DNA of 39,186 nt from Halodesulfovibrio sp. MK-HDV. GTDB lineage: Bacteria; Desulfobacterota; Desulfovibrionia; Desulfovibrionales; Desulfovibrionaceae. This document shows, one piece after another, positions 16,552 to 24,666 of the stretch (position 1 is its first letter; each line of letters begins with the position of its first letter). The position numbers and the translations under genes were made by a program. Location of the stretch: NCBI RefSeq assembly GCF_009914765.1, contig NZ_WYDS01000007.1, positions 133,939 through 173,124 on the forward strand. Reading direction: 5' to 3'. The notes beneath the pieces were generated by a model. It was not told where the DNA came from, made no database searches, and worked only from the letters and a program-made list of their open reading frames with translations.

Positions 16552-18150
16552 TTATCGACGGGAAGCAGGTTCAACGAACAATTTGTTGCCGCGAATCTGG
16601 TTGCCGTTCATTACGTTAAGAACTTCCTGTGCGTAGTCTTCTGGAACTTCAACGAAGGTGAAGCGATCGTAAATATCGATTGCACCAATCATTTTACCAG
16701 GAAGACCGGATTCACCAGCGATTGCACCTACGATGTCACGTGCGCCGATACGGCTTTTGCGACCAACGTTGATGAACAGACGAACCATGCCTGCCTGTGC
16801 GCCAGTGTCGCCGAAGGATTTTTTCTCTTCCGGCATTGCGTCACCGAGTTCACGATGCATGAGAATTTTAAGCAGCGCTGCTGCCATCTCAGTAGTAGTG
16901 AGGTCGCCATCAAATTCGTTCTGAATGAAGTCATTAACGATGGTGAGGTAACGATCAAGTTCGTGTTTGTTGATGTTGTCGCGAATTTCGTCGAGCAGTT
17001 TGCTTGATTTCGCATTTTCAACGTCAGCAATGGTAGGAACCTGGTGCTGTACGATACGTGCTTTAGTGTAGCGTTTGATATCGCGAAGCTTCCAGAATTC
17101 TTTACCGGAAACAAAAGTAAACGCACGACCCATACGACCTGCACGACCTGTACGGCCGATACGGTGAACGTAGTATTCTACGTCGTTAGGGATATCGTAG
17201 TTAACTACTGCTTCAACGTCGTCTACGTCGATACCACGAGCTGCTACGTCAGTTGCAACGAGCACTTCGATGTTACCTTTACGGAAACGGTTCATAACGC
17301 GGTCACGCTGAGTCTGGTTCAAGTTACCGTGCAGACCGTCTGCCTGGTAGCCATGACCCTGAAGATTCGCAGTAAGTTCGTCTACGCCACGTTTAGTGGA
17401 GCAGAATACGATTGTGAGCTTAGGGTTGTATACGTCGAGTACACGACAAAGAGCATCCATTTTCTGGAAAGGACGAACTTCGTAGTAAATCTGTTCAATG
17501 TTAGGAACAGTAAGAACCTTCTGAGTAACTTTAAGGAACTCAGGTTCTTTAAGGAAGCGTTTAGCAAGTCCAAGAATCTCGTCACGCATGGTAGCGGAGA
17601 AGAATACTGTCTGGCTTTTTTCCGGAACCTGTTCAAGGATGAACTCGATGTCATCACGGAAGCCCATGTCGAGCATTTCGTCCGCTTCATCAAGAACAGC
17701 CATGCTGATTTCCTGAAGGGAAATAGTACCACGTTTCATGTGGTCCATTACACGACCAGGAGTACCTACGATAACCTGAACACCACGACGCAGAGCTTTA
17801 ATCTGACGATCGATTGGCTGGCCACCGTAAATAGGAAGTACAAACACGCCACGTTTACGCTTAGCGAGTTCAGTAATCTCTGTAGCAACCTGAATAGCAA
17901 GTTCACGAGTAGGGCAAAGAATGATTGCCTGTGGAGATTTTTGACGCACGTCGACTTTTTCCAAAGCTGGAATACCGAACGCTGCGGTTTTACCCGTACC
18001 TGTCTGAGCCTGACCAATTACGTCCTTACCTTCGAGAAGGGGCGGGATGGCCAAAGCCTGAATTGGAGATGCTTCTTCAAATCCCATGTCTTCAACTGCT
18101 TTCAATAACTCCGGAGACAACGGGAGATCAGAAAAAATACATCTTTCCAT
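16552..18150 (-). CDS. deaD: DEAD-box ATP-dependent RNA helicase (DeaD/CsdA-like)
   Basis: A 532-residue RNA helicase that remodels structured RNA in ribosome assembly, mRNA decay or cold adaptation. Domain 1: Q motif near residues 26-31, Walker A AQTGTGKT (48-55), motif Ia PTRELAIQ, GTPGRV (129-134), DEAD at 154-157 and SAT at 185-187. Domain 2 includes the HRIGRTGRAGR motif. The C-terminal segment (about 455-532) resembles the DbpA-type RNA-binding domain found in CsdA-like helicases. AAGGA sits upstream of the ATG. The gene is 18 bases after the GIY-YIG gene and probably ends a four-gene operon. The choice of deaD over dbpA rests on length and the linker. Confidence 0.9.
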   Translation of the reverse strand: MERCIFSDLPLSPELLKAVEDMGFEEASPIQALAIPPLLEGKDVIGQAQTGTGKTAAFGIPALEKVDVRQKSPQAIILCPTRELAIQVATEITELAKRKRGVFVLPIYGGQPIDRQIKALRRGVQVIVGTPGRVMDHMKRGTISLQEISMAVLDEADEMLDMGFRDDIEFILEQVPEKSQTVFFSATMRDEILGLAKRFLKEPEFLKVTQKVLTVPNIEQIYYEVRPFQKMDALCRVLDVYNPKLTIVFCSTKRGVDELTANLQGHGYQADGLHGNLNQTQRDRVMNRFRKGNIEVLVATDVAARGIDVDDVEAVVNYDIPNDVEYYVHRIGRTGRAGRMGRAFTFVSGKEFWKLRDIKRYTKARIVQHQVPTIADVENAKSSKLLDEIRDNINKHELDRYLTIVNDFIQNEFDGDLTTTEMAAALLKILMHRELGDAMPEEKKSFGDTGAQAGMVRLFINVGRKSRIGARDIVGAIAGESGLPGKMIGAIDIYDRFTFVEVPEDYAQEVLNVMNGNQIRGNKLFVEPASRR

Positions 18151-18168
18151 AATAAAATTCCTTATGCA

Positions 18169-18471
18169 CTAACTGGCATCTTGTGACTGCGCTGCAGAAG
18201 AAGCGAACTCTCTGACGCACCTGTTCAGAGTTTCTACTTTCTTGCCGGAGGGCTGTCTTTTTATGTTACATTCTATCTTAGAAGCTGTGCTCCGATCCGG
18301 AACAAAGGCGCTGGCAATCAGGGAAACTGGGCGTCTGGAGCGTGTATATCTTGCTCCTTTACCCGAGTTATGTTCGCCAAGGCGTCTGTCCATATCGGTT
18401 GTTATGCCGCAGTAGAGCGAACCGTCTGCACATCGCACAAGATAGACTACCCAACTTGTTTTTTTCGACAT
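18169..18471 (-). CDS. GIY-YIG domain protein (YhbQ/UPF0213 type)
   Basis: A 100-residue stand-alone GIY-YIG domain. The signature is VVYLVRC...SLYCGIT, followed by DRRLGEHNSGKGARYTR, which carries the conserved arginine. The expected glutamate follows in IECNIKR. Small proteins of this family are putative nucleases with suggested roles in DNA repair, but most have no proven function. Lies 18 bases upstream of deaD and 46 downstream of the metallo-hydrolase gene, all on the minus strand. Confidence 0.85.
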   Translation of the reverse strand: MSKKTSWVVYLVRCADGSLYCGITTDMDRRLGEHNSGKGARYTRSRRPVSLIASAFVPDRSTASKIECNIKRQPSGKKVETLNRCVREFASSAAQSQDAS

Positions 18472-18517
18472 CGTTTTGTCTTGCCCGATACCAGTCCATG
18501 CAATTCACTGACTTCTG

Positions 18518-19237
18518 CTAACATTTACAGTCAGCAGCCGTTGTGTTTTCAAGCTTCAAAGTATCACCTGGTTTTAAATCGTACAGGCGACAATCCGGAG
18601 CATAATTCTTCAACTGGTAAGCAAAATCTTTTGTGTTCTGTTCAAGGACGGGGAAGGTGCCCCAATGCATCGGCATCACGCTTTTGCATTTAAGCAGACT
18701 GCATGCGAGCGCCGCCTGTTTTGCATCCATAGTAAACACGCCACCTATCGGCAGCAGGGCGAGATCGATGTCATACAATCGCCCCCATAATTCCATTCCT
18801 GAGAAAATTCCTGTGTCACCGGCATGATATACGGTGTATCCGTCGTCCAGTCGGAAAATATACCCGACAGGAGCACCGGATTCTGTGGAATGGTAGGCTT
18901 GTGTCATGGTCACACTCACACCTTCCACCACAATGGTACCACCAATATTAAAACCGATGCCATTAATAACCTGTTCCTGCGGAATGCCTGCCGCTACTAA
19001 CTTATCAGTTGTACCGACAATCGCACCAAGCTTAGCACCTGTGGATTTACAAATTTCGACTGTTGAACCGGTATGGTCATCGTGATCGTGGGTCACAAAC
19101 ACAGCATCCGGTTTCGATGCATTCTGCCATGTGCTGGCGGCAGAAGGGTTTCCTTCAAAAAACGGATCAATTAATATTGTCGCTGAAGGAGTTTTCAGTT
19201 GAAAATTCGCGTGTCCATTCCATTGCAATTCCTGCAT
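18518..19237 (-). CDS. Metallo-beta-lactamase-fold hydrolase, UPF0173 type
   Basis: A 239-residue metal-dependent hydrolase. The HxHxDH motif is at residues 50-55 (HDHDDH), with further metal ligands likely in AYHSTES, YHAGDTG and the C-terminal MPMHWGTF. The length and these blocks match the UPF0173 (YtkL-like) group. The substrate is unknown; it has no signal peptide and should be cytoplasmic. Gaps of 29 bases to ubiX and 46 to the GIY-YIG gene suggest one operon. Confidence 0.87.
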   Translation of the reverse strand: MQELQWNGHANFQLKTPSATILIDPFFEGNPSAASTWQNASKPDAVFVTHDHDDHTGSTVEICKSTGAKLGAIVGTTDKLVAAGIPQEQVINGIGFNIGGTIVVEGVSVTMTQAYHSTESGAPVGYIFRLDDGYTVYHAGDTGIFSGMELWGRLYDIDLALLPIGGVFTMDAKQAALACSLLKCKSVMPMHWGTFPVLEQNTKDFAYQLKNYAPDCRLYDLKPGDTLKLENTTAADCKC

Positions 19238-19266
19238 GTGCTGTCCTCCGGCTAAAGTTGAAGCGG

Positions 19267-19830
19267 CTAAATACCGTTCCAGCGTTTAACTAAAGCATGC
19301 TCGATGCCTAAATGATCAAGCATTCTACCTACCAGATGAGTACAAATATCTTCTATCGTCTCAGGCTTTGAATAAAAGCCCGGAGTAGGTGGCATAATAA
19401 GCGCACCTGCTTCATCGGCCGCGAGCATGTTCTGCAAGTGTATACGATTCAGCGGTGTCTCGCGAGGAACAAGAATAAGCTTTCTACGTTCTTTCAAAGT
19501 TACATCAGCAGCTCTATGTATAAGGTTAGAACCGATACCGTTGGCGATTGCGCCAAGAGAGGCCATAGAGCACGGACAAATAATCATACCGTCGTGCAAC
19601 CAGGAACCACTTGCCGGTGCTGCCCCAAATTCATGTTGTGAGTAAACAGAGTGTGCATAGGAGGTGAGATGATCGAGAGTAAGCCCTGACTCAAGCTCGA
19701 GGACTGTCTTAGCTGCATCAGATACAATAAGATGTACTTCAGCCTGAGAAGTGGCGGCGAGTTCTTTGAGCAGCGTAACTGACAGTGGCATGCCACTGGC
19801 GCCTGTCACGGCTACAACAATCTTTTTCAT
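19267..19830 (-). CDS. ubiX: UbiX-type flavin prenyltransferase
   Basis: A 187-residue enzyme that prenylates reduced FMN to make the prenyl-FMN cofactor of UbiD-type decarboxylases. Seen: the N-terminal FMN-binding loop [10 protein letters not shown], the central [15 protein letters not shown] block, and the [13 protein letters not shown] and [12 protein letters not shown] segments, all diagnostic of UbiX. The start is placed at MKKIVVAV; an in-frame GTG three codons upstream is possible. No ubiD lies in the window, so the partner is elsewhere. It is the first gene of the run leading to the helicase. Confidence 0.92.
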   Translation of the reverse strand: MKKIVVAVTGASGMPLSVTLLKELAATSQAEVHLIVSDAAKTVLELESGLTLDHLTSYAHSVYSQHEFGAAPASGSWLHDGMIICPCSMASLGAIANGIGSNLIHRAADVTLKERRKLILVPRETPLNRIHLQNMLAADEAGALIMPPTPGFYSKPETIEDICTHLVGRMLDHLGIEHALVKRWNGI

Positions 19831-19839
19831 GACTCTCAC

Positions 19840-20263
19840 TTACTATCGGAGCATCTCTGTTCCGGTGTAACGTTAAAAAAACGCAGACAAGACAAACTAA
19901 CAGCAAAGACCATTTGCTTTGCATTATTGTCTTGCAAGCGGCTTTACCAAACTAATTATGCGAGTGCTAGAAAAATAATCTCTAAAAAGGTTTTTTCTCT
20001 CATTTTGCACAATTTTGTCAAATTTGATTTCTTTTTTTGTTATTTGTTGTAACAAGTTCAAAATATTTGTGCCTCGAACAGTCTCAAATAACAAATATGT
20101 GACTTTTTGCTTTTTCATGATGCAAATCGAGACAAATCGAGACACAATTGAGCGCCTGTAAACAGACCTATCATGGCACAAAGGCCTCATGTCCCGCTGA
20201 CATTCTCGCTTTATTACTTTACATCATTTTATGCTGACAGGGCATGGCAACACGTTATATAAC
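19840..20263. other. Intergenic region upstream of ubiX, with a tandem 10-bp repeat
   Basis: No convincing gene. It should contain the ubiX promoter on the minus strand. AAATCGAGAC is repeated head to tail at 20124-20133 and 20134-20143, one helical turn apart, as in some operators. Confidence 0.4.
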
Positions 20264-20292
20264 TTGACATCATAGACTCTCAAGTCTACTTA
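20264..20292 (+). promoter_or_regulatory. Sigma-70-type promoter of tRNA-Arg
   Basis: TTGACA at 20264-20269, spacer 17, then TACTTA at 20287-20292, 9 bases before the tRNA. A palindrome AGACT-CTCA-AGTCT (20275-20288) overlaps the spacer. Confidence 0.55.
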
Positions 20293-20301
20293 ATCGCCCA
20301 C

Positions 20302-20378
<77 letters not shown>

Positions 20379-20403
20379 CTTTGTGAGACATCACAAAGAA
20401 AAG

Positions 20404-20433
20404 TCCCCTTGCAATTTTGTAAGGGGATTTTTT
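20404..20433 (+). terminator. Terminator after tRNA-Arg
   Basis: Stem TCCCCTTGCAA / TTGTAAGGGGA (20404-20414 with 20417-20427) with one wobble, followed by six T. Confidence 0.8.
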
Positions 20434-20694
20434 ATTATCTATGCCCTGCTGCACAGTTCTGTGCACAATTCTTTCTCTACAACTACGCGAGTGTAACAGA
20501 TGTTACATTTACATCAAGCTTTCATTTCACCCTATCTATATTTTTTTCTACAAACACGGTTCAATACCGACAGCCATCTCTTCCTTACGCAAATTCTACA
20601 TATCTGACTATCCAAACATAATTGAATAGTTGCCACACCTAACGGGTCGTCAAATCTACGCCAAGCGCCATTTAATAGAAGTTCTTCAAAAAAT
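20434..20694. other. AT-rich gene-free stretch at the edge of the accessory island
   Basis: No supported gene, tRNA fragment or integrase remnant. I looked for a second copy of the tRNA-Arg 3' end as an attachment site and saw none. Confidence 0.4.
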
Positions 20695-21434
20695 CTAACA
20701 CAACTGTCTCGTTAGACGGCCTTCGACCTTCCTGCTCACATAAATTGCACAAAGCAGGCTTGAGGGAAGTAGTAGGAAAAACATATACCTCATGAATGAT
20801 ACAAACAAAGCACTTCCTTGTAACACACCACCACTAAAGAAGACTTCTCGATAATACGGAAACGACGCGTCAGCAATAAATAGAATATTTCCCCCCAGAA
20901 ATATTGTGGCAAAAAAATGAAAAATGAAAAAAACACCGAAATGAAATCTTTTCTGCCAAAAAGCTCGCTAACACTCCAGACCAAACAACCACGCATGGAT
21001 AAAACATAAAGTATCTATAGCCATAGGTAAGGCTCAAGTAATGCCGACAATCACCATTAAAGTAACGTCGCAAAAAATATCGATCCACATCACCTTGATC
21101 TACGAAAATACTGCCGACAAACAGTGTTAATAAAAAAAATTCCGATAGATAGCCAGAAAGCCTTAAAACATCTCCATCTTCTGGTGTGCCTGCTTTGCAA
21201 AAAATAAATACTCAAGCTCGCCAAAAGCAAAGCAATCCAAAAAGCTATTGCGAGAGAAATGAAGGCTAAACGACAACCTTCACATTCGGTAGGCCAGATA
21301 GGAAGTAAATGCAGCAGGGATTGTACCGCCATAAAAAATCCGAACCAGAGCCCACACCAAATACCAACGTGCTGCATGGCTTTTCGTGCAAACAACTGCC
21401 GTAAAAAAAACCTACGCATCCAATTACTACTCAT
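20695..21434 (-). pseudogene. Polytopic membrane protein broken by two single-base frameshifts
   Basis: As given, the frame starting at 21434 stops at 21090 (114 codons). Skipping one T in the T6 run at 21199-21204 (minus strand) instead continues into a frame reading AGTPEDGDVLRLSGYLSEFF and a membrane helix near CVVVWSGVLASFLAEK. Skipping another T in the T-runs around 20912-20934 continues to a TAG at 20695-20697 through FATIFLGGNILFIADASF and MFFLLLPSSLLCAIYVSRK. The repaired protein is about 245 residues with several helices. Its start overlaps the end of the preceding exported-protein gene (ATGAGTAG). Family not recognised. It may be decayed, or intact and misread. Confidence 0.5.
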
Positions 21435-22011
21435 GATCGAAACACTGGGAATGATCGCTCTCGGGAGCTTCAATCACTTCGACAGGGATATCCAAACTCT
21501 CGGAGATTGCCTGCAAAAGAGCTTTCTTATCTAATTCCATCCCATAACACCCTTGCACCATATATTGTGGCCTCAACTCATACCACAAAGTGGTTATCTG
21601 CATTTCCCGTAAAGGGGGTATCGGGCAAACATCCTGCCCCCATCCATTACTAACATGTTCACTTCCACTCCCTAAGTGCGCACTACCAATATTTTGACCT
21701 AGCCGCACATGCTCTTTGTTTACATAGACAGCTACAGAGATAGAGTTCCCTTTTGTGGATTGGTATATATCCCACACAGCACTCACGGCTGTATCTATAA
21801 TCTGCTCAGAAGTTACTGTCGAATATGCTTCGAGTGAAAGCCCCAGCGTAATTGAATAGGTATGGAACCAAAGCCCGCCAATTTCCTCTTTTTCAGAAGC
21901 TAACACTGAATATGGAAGAGCATGAGGTGTGGCAGGTTTAACAAGAGCTGCAAAGCATTGTGTGGCTAACAGCAAGAAGAGAAGCGAAAGAAGAAAAACA
22001 CGTTGGAGCAT
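21427..22011 (-). CDS. Exported protein of unknown function in the toxin island
   Basis: 194 residues, not recognised. A clear signal peptide opens the protein: MLQR, a long leucine-rich core, then ATQCFA-A, so it is periplasmic or a lipoprotein-like product. The longer in-frame start at 22128 would bury this signal and is rejected. The mature part has at least three cysteines (VCPIPP, QGCYGM, SQCFD) and mixed alpha/beta character. It overlaps the following membrane-protein gene by 8 bases, so the two are probably made together. Position downstream of a putative toxin and immunity gene hints at a role in protection or delivery, but no motif supports this. Confidence 0.65.
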   Translation of the reverse strand: MLQRVFLLSLLFLLLATQCFAALVKPATPHALPYSVLASEKEEIGGLWFHTYSITLGLSLEAYSTVTSEQIIDTAVSAVWDIYQSTKGNSISVAVYVNKEHVRLGQNIGSAHLGSGSEHVSNGWGQDVCPIPPLREMQITTLWYELRPQYMVQGCYGMELDKKALLQAISESLDIPVEVIEAPESDHSQCFDHE

Positions 22012-22204
22012 GGGGTATCTCTTATGCGGTAAGGGGGAGAGAATGGACAGGAAACCAACGAAGGTTGCATAACCCAAGTTAGACAAATCACGCCGGTCGG
22101 CTATTTTAGAAAAAATTACCCTTTGCATTGAACAAACAACTGGTTACAGCAATTTTAATCCAAAATTAATTCCGAAAAAAAGAACAACACCAACTGCAAA
22201 AATT

Positions 22205-22885
22205 TTAAAAAAAAATATCAAAACCTATTACGGAACAAAGAACTATTTTAGGCAACAAACCTTTCGGATAAAATGTTCCATTACGATAAGGTTTCTTTTT
22301 CGCACGAATTAAGCCCAACAAAGCTGTATTGTTAGCCTGGTTAGTAAAGGGATCGTATTCGTTTTTCTCCTCATAGGTTCTCTTTGTAAAATTCTGGATA
22401 ATAAACTTTTTTCCGAAATGACGAGGCAATACCAAAGCAAACACAACAATCATAAATAAAATAACAAATTGCCCGTAAAAAAAAGCTGCTGCACATATGT
22501 CATTAATAAAAGTCTGTGGAAATGAATTAACAATACCCATTACCCACTCTATATATTTATAGAAAACAATTCCAAAAATTGCAGTGAATACTATCAGAGT
22601 TGTTATAGCTGAGCCCCACATAAGAACATGCAAGCCAAACGATTTAGGAACATTCAATTCCCCAAAAAGATATTTAAATCCATATGAGAAATACCGTGCT
22701 CGCTGTGAGTGCCAATCATCAAAACTAGGGTCAATATCTACACCTAACGATCTATCTAAACGACACAATCCACCCAACAACATCATATACACAACTAGGG
22801 CTATTGAAATCGCACTCGCTACACAGACCACCAAAATAGATTTTTCCATAACAGATTTTAGTAAAAGCAAAAATTCTTGTTCCAT
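22205..22885 (-). CDS. Polytopic membrane protein, probable immunity factor for the upstream toxin
   Basis: 226 residues as read, not matched to a named family. Membrane helices are at about 16-40, 85-110 and 130-155, with a polar loop between and a fourth hydrophobic stretch at the C terminus (LLPKIVLCSVIGF). A good AGGAAG site precedes the ATG, 28 bases after the toxin-like gene. Membrane immunity proteins of pore-forming effectors are typically polytopic and encoded directly downstream, as here. The C terminus stops at a run of nine T (22207-22215 on plus as A). One base fewer would extend it to a TAA at 22144-22146, adding KIFAVGVVLFFGINFGLKLL, a full membrane helix. Confidence 0.6.
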   Translation of the reverse strand: MEQEFLLLLKSVMEKSILVVCVASAISIALVVYMMLLGGLCRLDRSLGVDIDPSFDDWHSQRARYFSYGFKYLFGELNVPKSFGLHVLMWGSAITTLIVFTAIFGIVFYKYIEWVMGIVNSFPQTFINDICAAAFFYGQFVILFMIVVFALVLPRHFGKKFIIQNFTKRTYEEKNEYDPFTNQANNTALLGLIRAKKKPYRNGTFYPKGLLPKIVLCSVIGFDIFF

Positions 22886-22913
22886 GTGTCTTCCTAATAA
22901 CTATTAATTATGG

Positions 22914-24398
22914 TTATTCAAACACGTTATCCCACAAACGTCCCAATTCTCCATCATACACGACTTCCGCCAAATCGTGTGACCATCCACTGCCATAGGT
23001 GGCACCTACTCCTCCTGCTACCAAAAGAAGAGGAACAGTAACAATTGAGCTTGAAACCCCTAAGGCCGTCAAAGCACTTGCAGCGGCAATTTCAAAACCC
23101 AATCCTACATAATAGCCACCTGTAACCCTCGCAGCTTCTGCGGTAACAACCCTTCCCACATCTCCTCCTTCAGTGGTTGCAGCAGTATAGACCTTCGGAG
23201 CTGACAGCGCGATATCCAAATATAAAAAAGTCCTACCTGAGACTTTCACTTTCTTTGCACTTTTAGCAATAACCTCTGTCCGTCTGCCAAGAGATCTCAC
23301 TTCACCGCTTTCAAGCAATGCATCTGCATTGTGGATTATTGATTTAGTAGACAAGCCGAGAGTATGTTTAACCTTAGGGTATACTTTTATCCCAGAAGCC
23401 TTCAAAGCTAATTTATCTAGTGGTCTCTGTAACTTTTGAAAAGTTTCGGCCCTTACCATCTTAAGGGACTCTGGCAACTTTTTACTTTCCACAATTTCTG
23501 GTGCTGCTTTTTTATACGCACTATCCAAAGTATCAATTGAATTTTGAAGTTCTTTAAACACGTTATCAACTCTATTATTTAAGGCACCTCCCCATGTTTG
23601 TATTTTTCCTGCACTATCCGAGAGTGTTCCTTCAGATTCCTTTTTATTTGCTGCACTATGATCAAAACCATAAAAGTGGTTGTTTAAAGCATCACTAGTT
23701 TCCTCAGGCAAAGAGTGTATCCCCCTGTGTGCGGCTGTTGCTTCAACCTTTACCTCTTTCAGCTTATTAACATCCTCCTGTACTACAGGATCTGTAGTTG
23801 GAATTACAACAATCTCACCTTTACGTACGTAATCATCTAGGTGCTCATTATGCTTAGTTAAAAAAGCTCTTTTGTCAGCTTGTTCCTTAGCTGGAAGCAG
23901 CTCTTTTAATATCTCTTCTTTTTGCTGTCCGTTTTCAACAAGCATCCATCCTAAACAAAATTCTGTTCTAGGGTTCTCTTCGCAATTAACCGTATCAGGA
24001 ACAACAGGTTCTGGAGAATACTCAGCAACAACATTTTCACTCTCATCTGCAAGCCCAAATCCATATTTTGGACGGACTTTACCCTGAGTCCGAACATGCT
24101 GTATTTTAGAACGGAAAGAACTATTGAGAAACGAAGACTCCATGCCATTACTATCTAAAATTCCGTGAAACGCTTTTCCGTCTTCTAATATAACAACATT
24201 ACCACTCGAAATATCTTGCAGTAATTTGTTCTTGCCCATATCGCCATTACAAAATGGTGACAAAAAGTTCTTAAGCCCAAAAATTTTTGCACCAGCAATA
24301 TTAAGCTCTGAACTAACTATTCGCACTGCTGTATCTGGATGCACTACTTGCGACAATTCATCAGTATATAAATCACAATATTTCTTTGCTTTCATCAT
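22914..24398 (-). CDS. Putative pore-forming antibacterial effector (LysM-like segment, C-terminal hydrophobic hairpin)
   Basis: 494 residues. Residues 1-160 are unassigned and contain several cysteines. Residues 165-203 (LLPAKEQ...HNEHLDDYVRKGEIVVIP) look like a LysM-type repeat: a hydrophobic start, a 'HL...V+KGE+VVIP' end. Residues 270-330 are a charged helical region. Residues 344-360 (KHTLGLSTKSIIHNAD) and the glycine/alanine-rich tail recall a family of proteobacterial proteins that I remember as putative type VI effectors. Residues 428-447 and 449-470 form two adjacent hydrophobic helices with glycine spacing, resembling a colicin-like membrane-inserting hairpin. There is no signal peptide, as expected for an effector delivered by another route. 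No secretion genes are in the window. Function is inferred. Confidence 0.55.
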   Translation of the reverse strand: MMKAKKYCDLYTDELSQVVHPDTAVRIVSSELNIAGAKIFGLKNFLSPFCNGDMGKNKLLQDISSGNVVILEDGKAFHGILDSNGMESSFLNSSFRSKIQHVRTQGKVRPKYGFGLADESENVVAEYSPEPVVPDTVNCEENPRTEFCLGWMLVENGQQKEEILKELLPAKEQADKRAFLTKHNEHLDDYVRKGEIVVIPTTDPVVQEDVNKLKEVKVEATAAHRGIHSLPEETSDALNNHFYGFDHSAANKKESEGTLSDSAGKIQTWGGALNNRVDNVFKELQNSIDTLDSAYKKAAPEIVESKKLPESLKMVRAETFQKLQRPLDKLALKASGIKVYPKVKHTLGLSTKSIIHNADALLESGEVRSLGRRTEVIAKSAKKVKVSGRTFLYLDIALSAPKVYTAATTEGGDVGRVVTAEAARVTGGYYVGLGFEIAAASALTALGVSSSIVTVPLLLVAGGVGATYGSGWSHDLAEVVYDGELGRLWDNVFE

Positions 24399-24519
24399 TC
24401 AAAAAAACCCACATTATTGGTAAAAACATAAAATTAATATAAACACATTCATTCGCATAACTTGTTTCGTTTACTCATTATTGCATTTTCAATCTATAGT
24501 TTTTTCTATACAAGACCAC

Positions 24520-24556
24520 AAAAAAAAGGCCGTAACATAATGTTACGCCCCTTTTT
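24520..24556. terminator. Terminator of the flagellar operon (bidirectional)
   Basis: CGTAACA / TGTTACG (24531-24537 with 24541-24547), extended by GG/CC, has an A-run on the left and TTTTT on the right. On the minus strand it lies about 110 bases after fliI. On the plus strand no gene leads into it. Confidence 0.75.
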
Positions 24557-24577
24557 CATGTGTACTGCATTAAACAA

Positions 24578-24661
24578 AGCAGCCTGTAAGCAATGCGTAC
24601 TGTCATATCGCCGTACAGTGCGCTGGAGTACGGGCGTCCCTTCCCGTTGCCTTCGGCTGCT
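24578..24661. repeat. Imperfect palindromic element just after fliI
   Basis: The outer arms AGCAGCC (24578-24584) and GGCTGCT (24655-24661) are complementary. GCAA/TTGC pairs just inside, and an inner TACTGT.../ACAGTGC pairing is possible. It is visibly more GC-rich than the island next to it and lies between the fliI stop and the terminator. Confidence 0.4.
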
Positions 24662-24666
24662 CCGAT

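Noticed and set aside
17044-18108. 354-codon plus-strand frame opposite the DEAD-box helicase
   Set aside because: Antisense shadow; the helicase motifs on the minus strand are complete.
19924-20190. Open frame on minus coding 88 residues (or 64 from an inner ATG) upstream of ubiX
   Set aside because: No ribosome-binding site, no recognisable domain, AT-driven composition, and its 5' part is the tandem 10-bp repeat.
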